A stretch of 13,863 bases of DNA, taken from assembly GCA_002496725.1 (NCBI GenBank), contig DALI01000054.1, forward strand, positions 1 to 13,863, written 5' to 3'. The notes beneath the pieces are model-generated. The model did not search any database and had not been told where the DNA came from. It saw nothing but the letters and a program-made list of their open reading frames with translations. Each line of letters begins with the position of its first letter. The stretch's first letter is position 1. The position numbers were made by a program, and so were the translations under genes. This document shows, in pieces, positions 5,405 to 11,400 of the stretch. The DNA comes from Euryarchaeota archaeon UBA181. GTDB taxonomy: Archaea > Thermoplasmatota > Poseidoniia > Poseidoniales > Thalassarchaeaceae.

Positions 5405-8400
5405 TCTTCAATTAGTTTGCCCTTTGATCTGACTGGAACTTCTTCGATTTGATCTATTTCCTGTAAAACCGAGTTGAGGGCCATTTGTGCACTCTCCCTA
5501 TGTGGCTCCCCAAGAACGTGGCTGGAATACCTTGCTTCTTCGAAAATTCTATCTAACGAGAGTAATGATTGTTCACTTATGGGAAGGGCACTTCGAATTG
5601 CCATCTCGAATTCCCTGACAGTCTCGAAATCTCTCCTTAGGAAACCTCGGCTCATCAGTATGTTACAAAGGCCCTCATAACAATTGAAGATTGCCTCCCT
5701 TACCTCGTCTCCTGCCGCTAGAAGTTCCGCTGTGTAGCTGAAAACTCCAGCTAGTTCGTCTATTGCCGCCTGTCTCTTCTTTCTGATGGATATTACCAAC
5801 ATAGAAGCCGCTCCTAAGAGTGCCATCAGAAGTATCAATATGATGGCTGGCCTGAGTAGTGACTTGGTAGCCTCGGCCTCATAATTGATTTCTACTTCAC
5901 TGAACTGGGCGAATTCGGTTGCGTTTACTGGGTCTATTAAATCTGAGTCAGAGCTGAATTCAACTTTCAGATTGCCCCAAAATGCTCTGTCCCACAGAGA
6001 GTGATCGGCATGGAAAGATTCGAATTGATAGTTGAAGATGCCATTTTCATCTGTCAAACCTACTACAGTGAAATGTGTACTTGTTTCATTTGTCAAACTA
6101 GCAGTTATCGCAACACCCTCCACTGGTGGGTTTCTATTGTCATCCAATGCGGTGACATTTATTTTCCCGGAAATCTTATTCTGGCCGATTCCGACAAACA
6201 GTGAATCTGGGATGAGCTCGAAGTTGACGCTTACTAGAACCTGCAAATCAAAGTCAATGGAGCCTCCGTTAAGGAATCTCTCTGTATCCGGCTCGACCTC
6301 AATAGAGAAGCTGGACTCACCTGGAGGCATGTATGTCTTGGCATTTGAAGTAACCAAGAATTGGCCAGTGGCTTGATCCCATGTGATTACAGCATTTGGC
6401 TCTAGTGAGTCTTCCCACATCAGGGATAGCTCCATTTCCTCCATGGTATTACCGTCGCCTCCAATCTCCAATACCCTTCCTCTGACCCTGATTGGCCGCG
6501 TCTCATCGCCCCTAACCACCTCATCTGAAATAAGTAGAATCTCGATTTTGACATCAGCCCTTGAGAAAACGGTAGTGTTGGTCACATCTGATAGGTAGAG
6601 TTCTTCTCCATAATAGACTACAGAGACTTGATGCGCCCCTCTAGAAATAGAGTAACCTAGTTCATGAGAGAATGAAAAGGTGCCATCTAAACCTGTTTTG
6701 ACAACAATTATCTCATCCCCATCCAGAAGGAATGAAACATTCCTATTCTCTAGGCCCGGACTGCCTGGGCTATCGGAATCATATAATCTCCCTGAGAAAT
6801 TCCACATCCCTCCTCTCGTAGCAACACTATTCTCAACATTCAGATTTATGGTTGTATGATATGCAATAGTCAGATTTGTATTCACGGAGGACTGTCGATA
6901 GTATCCCTGATCAGGAGATATCACAGTAAGAGGATGAATTCCTACGTCTAGGAATTCAGAAACTACCCATGAGTGGTGCCAAGATCCATTCTCTTCAGTG
7001 GTGGTGGTTCCAATTAATATCCCATCTATGAATATCTGCAGAGAGTGGTTAGCGAGCCAGCCATCGGGCAGATTATCTCTAACACTTCCTCTGAGATTAA
7101 GTACATCCCCTACTGCCACTGGTTCTGGATCAATGATGGATACGACCGTTGGAGAGAAGACAGTGAATATCGTTGTAGAGTTTGACCCGATTATGAACTC
7201 CTCGCCTGAGAATACTATCGTAACCTCCCTAGGGCCAAGCGCCATGTCAGAAGGAACAGGGAAGAAGAGACTGAAAGAACCATTTTCATCAACATTCAGG
7301 GAAGTCAGTAGTAATCCGTTCATGTAGGCATCGAGATTCCTGTTTGACAGCGGCCTTCCAGCTCCATCGGTCAAAAGCCCCTCTATGAGAAGGAGTTCGT
7401 TACGGTCTATCTCTCCCTGGGGAGTGGTCAGTATAACCTGTGAGGTCTGTGTGACATTGAATGGCAATGTGAGTGTCGATGAGAGATAATATTCTGGATT
7501 CAGTGAGTCTCCCTGACCCATAGGATCTACCCAAGTGAAACCTCCTAGGAAATCGATACTGAACGTGTGCTGGCCATAATCCATATCGAGAGGTAGGTCA
7601 TATGTTATTTCCCAGATTCCCGAGGTGGCATTTGAAAGATCGATATAGATTGGACCCACATCAATCTCATCGATTGCAAGATGTAGTACGCCCCCATTGG
7701 GTGATCCGTCATTCAGCAGTGGCATTCCATGCTCATCCAGAAGTGTCCCTGTGAATGTGACTTCATCGCCGGCGACCGATGTACCTGAAATTCCAGTTAC
7801 CTCTATTACCGTGGGTGCCAAAATTACGATTCTAGTCCATGTCTGATCCCCTAACAAACCTGTTGTGCCATTGATTCCCTCGAAGACGGCTGTTACAGTC
7901 ATCGGACCGGGTGCCCTATTTGGGTCAGTTGTGAGACTAGTATTTATCATGCCATCAATATCGGTGAATCCTACCCATTCTTCTAATCCATCTACTAGAA
8001 CTTTGACCTCAGCATTTTCGACGACCTCCCCTGCATTGTCCATAATCGATATATTGAGGTCAAATGGATCACCTCTTATCGTTCTAGCATCAGGATCTAA
8101 ATCGGATGGATTGAGGATTGAGATCATTGAGAAACCCCTACTGTCAAAGGTACCGTTACTGGAGCTTGAGCTGTAATAGTTGACCGTGGGAGTATAAGTT
8201 GCCGAAATATTGTGAGTCCCCCTTGGGAATGACATATCAAGGAATATTCTGGCCGACCAGCTTCCATTGGAATCTACAGAGCCACCGGTTACTGAGAATC
8301 CAGTAGCTATGCCATCAATGACGAATGTTAGGCTGGGAGAAAGTGGATTTCCTGATCGATCTACTATGCCACTCCCGTTGCTTGAGGTCAGATTCCCCGA

Positions 8401-11400
8401 GACATCAATGAACTCTCCAGCAGCCGGATTTGCAGTAATGGGATTGAATGATATAGATGTGGGTGACCTTACTATTATGGTATTGATAAATGTGAAAGAT
8501 GAGTGCAAAGACTCAGTACCGTTTGAACCGTTAAACATCAGCATTACTGAAATTGTCCCCAATGGATGAGAGTGGGGGACGTCGAATGAGAAATTTACGA
8601 AACCTTGGGAATTTGAAGAGATTTCTGAAGTAATCCAGGTTTCATGGAATTTAGCAGAGACATTGACGCCGGAAATCTCCCTATCATTATTGGACGATTC
8701 GACGATTTTCGCACCGAATGAGATTGAGGAGCCCCTGTCTACTATTGTATTGATCAGGGGGGTTCTGTCATTGAATTGGACGACGCCCCTAACTAGGACT
8801 GAGTCCGAACCTGTCCCAGTGAGATAAAATGGGCTACTGCCATTTTCCACACTTATGACTACTGTCTTGAGTCCATTAGTAACGCCGTCCCCCAATGGAT
8901 CGGTTGGTACGGAAATACTGAATGTCCCATTGGTCGATGTAACGAAATTTGTTATGAGCTTCTCGCTTGGATCGTTTAGGAAGAAGACCTCCAGGGACAC
9001 TGGTCCTGCGACTGTTCTATTTACGTCGAATGAGTCCATGACCTGTCCATCTATCTGGAATGACTGGCCTGCTGTTACCTCTGGGAGAGGGGAGTTGTCA
9101 ATCCTGACACTGCTCTGAACCTGAACAGTTAGATTCACGAAGCTCTCGTTCGAGAGCCACCTTCCAGCGTCTGCAGTTTGCAGTGAATCCGTGAGATCGT
9201 CTGGTGCCAGTATTAGGACATCATAATACCCAGGCGGGGAGTCACTGGGGATTAGAGATTGGAATTCAACAACTCCATCATTTCCTGATACAGAGGTATT
9301 GAGGAGTTGCTGAAGAGCTCCGCCCCAGTCAAAATAAATCTCTACAGTGGCATTTGAGAGTCGTTCGTTACTCTCAATGTCCCTTACAGTAGCTGTGGCT
9401 GTTAGATTCTCACCTGCCACAACAATAGCATCAGTAGGGATAGCTTCGACATAGAACATGGTTTGAATTCCTATATCCAGAGGATTCTCGATAGCGGGGT
9501 CGATGAAGTAAGGAATCCCATCCGGGGCATTCTTTGCAAAGTCAATCAATAAAACAGCCTGATAGACGCCTGATCCTATTCCACCTGGCATTGAGAAAGA
9601 GAGATTATATTCCCCAGTGGATGTATTTAGCCAGTCAGAGGCAAGAGTGAATCTATCGGGGGGAAGTGGATTTCCATCTGGCCCCGGAGGTAGTGTAGAG
9701 GGGACGTCCAGGAATAGTGATACTGAAGTGTTGTTACCAATGACTGTGACATTCAAATCTGAATCGATTATTGAACCCGATATCCACGAATTATTTCCCA
9801 TTGGGACCCATTCGTCACCTAGGGTGAAAGATGGAGATGCCCTGCCCTGCACCCTAACACTGTCTGTTGTCTGATTGGGACTAATCCATGTAGAGCCATT
9901 GTAACTCAGAACCCAGGGGTAATCTCCCGCTTGAATCAAGGGCGATGGTTCCCATGATGTTACTATCTTGGGAACATCCGTGGCTGAACCATTCCACACT
10001 TCGGAGCTATTAACGGAAAGTGTGAACAGGCCGGGGAAAGAAGTTATTTCTGAACCTGTGTGATCGGATAATCTGACTAATACGTCTGTCGCTACTCCTT
10101 TGGGTGAGGGAGAAAGGGTGTAATTGAATTGGACATAGCTCTTTATTCCGTGCGCATCAATTACTGTAGTCTCATCTTTGGCAAACAATTGATCTGCGAG
10201 ATATTGGTATCTGACCTCGACCAATCCTGCGGGAAGTGGAACATCAACGTCTAAGAATGACCAATTGAGAGAGAACTGGCCTGGTGACGATAGCCAATCA
10301 CTGTCATTCAGGTACCAAGTGGCTAATGTTTTGAACTCAGCGTTTGTACCGGATCTACGCATCTGAAGTGTAAGAGTCCCGTTTAGAGCTTCAGGGACTT
10401 CTGATTTACTAAGGGCGGTTCCGTTGAGATATATTAGCCTATTAATCTCTAGTAGTGTATTGTTTAGCCCCTCGCCCTCCAAGGAAATTGTGAGATTGGG
10501 CGCTTGTGTTAGATTCAGATTGAAAGATTCTGAGGATGGTCTGATATGATAGACGGGGCTAGTGGCATTGTTAAGATCGTCTTGATGCCATCCCGTATAA
10601 TCGAGAGTTGCAGAGATAAGCCCTTCTTGCTCGCTTTCATTGATAGGGACGGAGAACTCGAAATAGCCCCCGGGGCCTATTGGGGATATCAGACTAACAG
10701 GTCCATCTTGAGTGGTGGTGTAGTTCAACAGAACCTGCATACTATCGATTAAGGAAATATCGTTATAGGGAGTATTTTCTAAAGAAATAGAACCTGTAAC
10801 AGTGTTATTGACGCCAATTCCCAACTTTGGCTCGGAGGCTGGTTGCGGCTCGCTAATTGACATGGATACATCGTCTGTAACATTCAAATCCCAGTTCGAA
10901 TATATTCCTTGAATCCCTACATAACCAAGTGATTTAGTCATGATTACTAATGACCCTGTTCCTGGGTCAATGGCATCATCCGGAAGTCCAGTAATATTGA
11001 ATGAACCATTGGAGTCGGTCACGGCCGAACCTATGAAGTGCTCAGAAAGTGCCGCTGATCCAGGGACTAATTCGGTCATATTAGACTTAACGAGATACAT
11101 TTCTAATCCCACTCCCTCAACTGAGGTCTGGTTGTCGGTAAATCTAAGCGTGCCATTCATCCATATTGACTGGCCGGCTAGGTCCCTGTCTACCCACAGT
11201 GGCCCCCAAGACTCGTTGAATACCTCAACTGTGGACATTTGGGGGCATGCTTCAAATGGGACCCAACCCAAGTCTGCATTTCCAAGGTTCTGGTTTGTCT
11301 GCAGATGAACCTCTACCCACGAGGAGAAGTCCTTGCCATAGACCTCAAATGCATCTCCGTTCCAGTAACCGCCTGAGAAGCCTGTCACTTTTCTAGTAGG

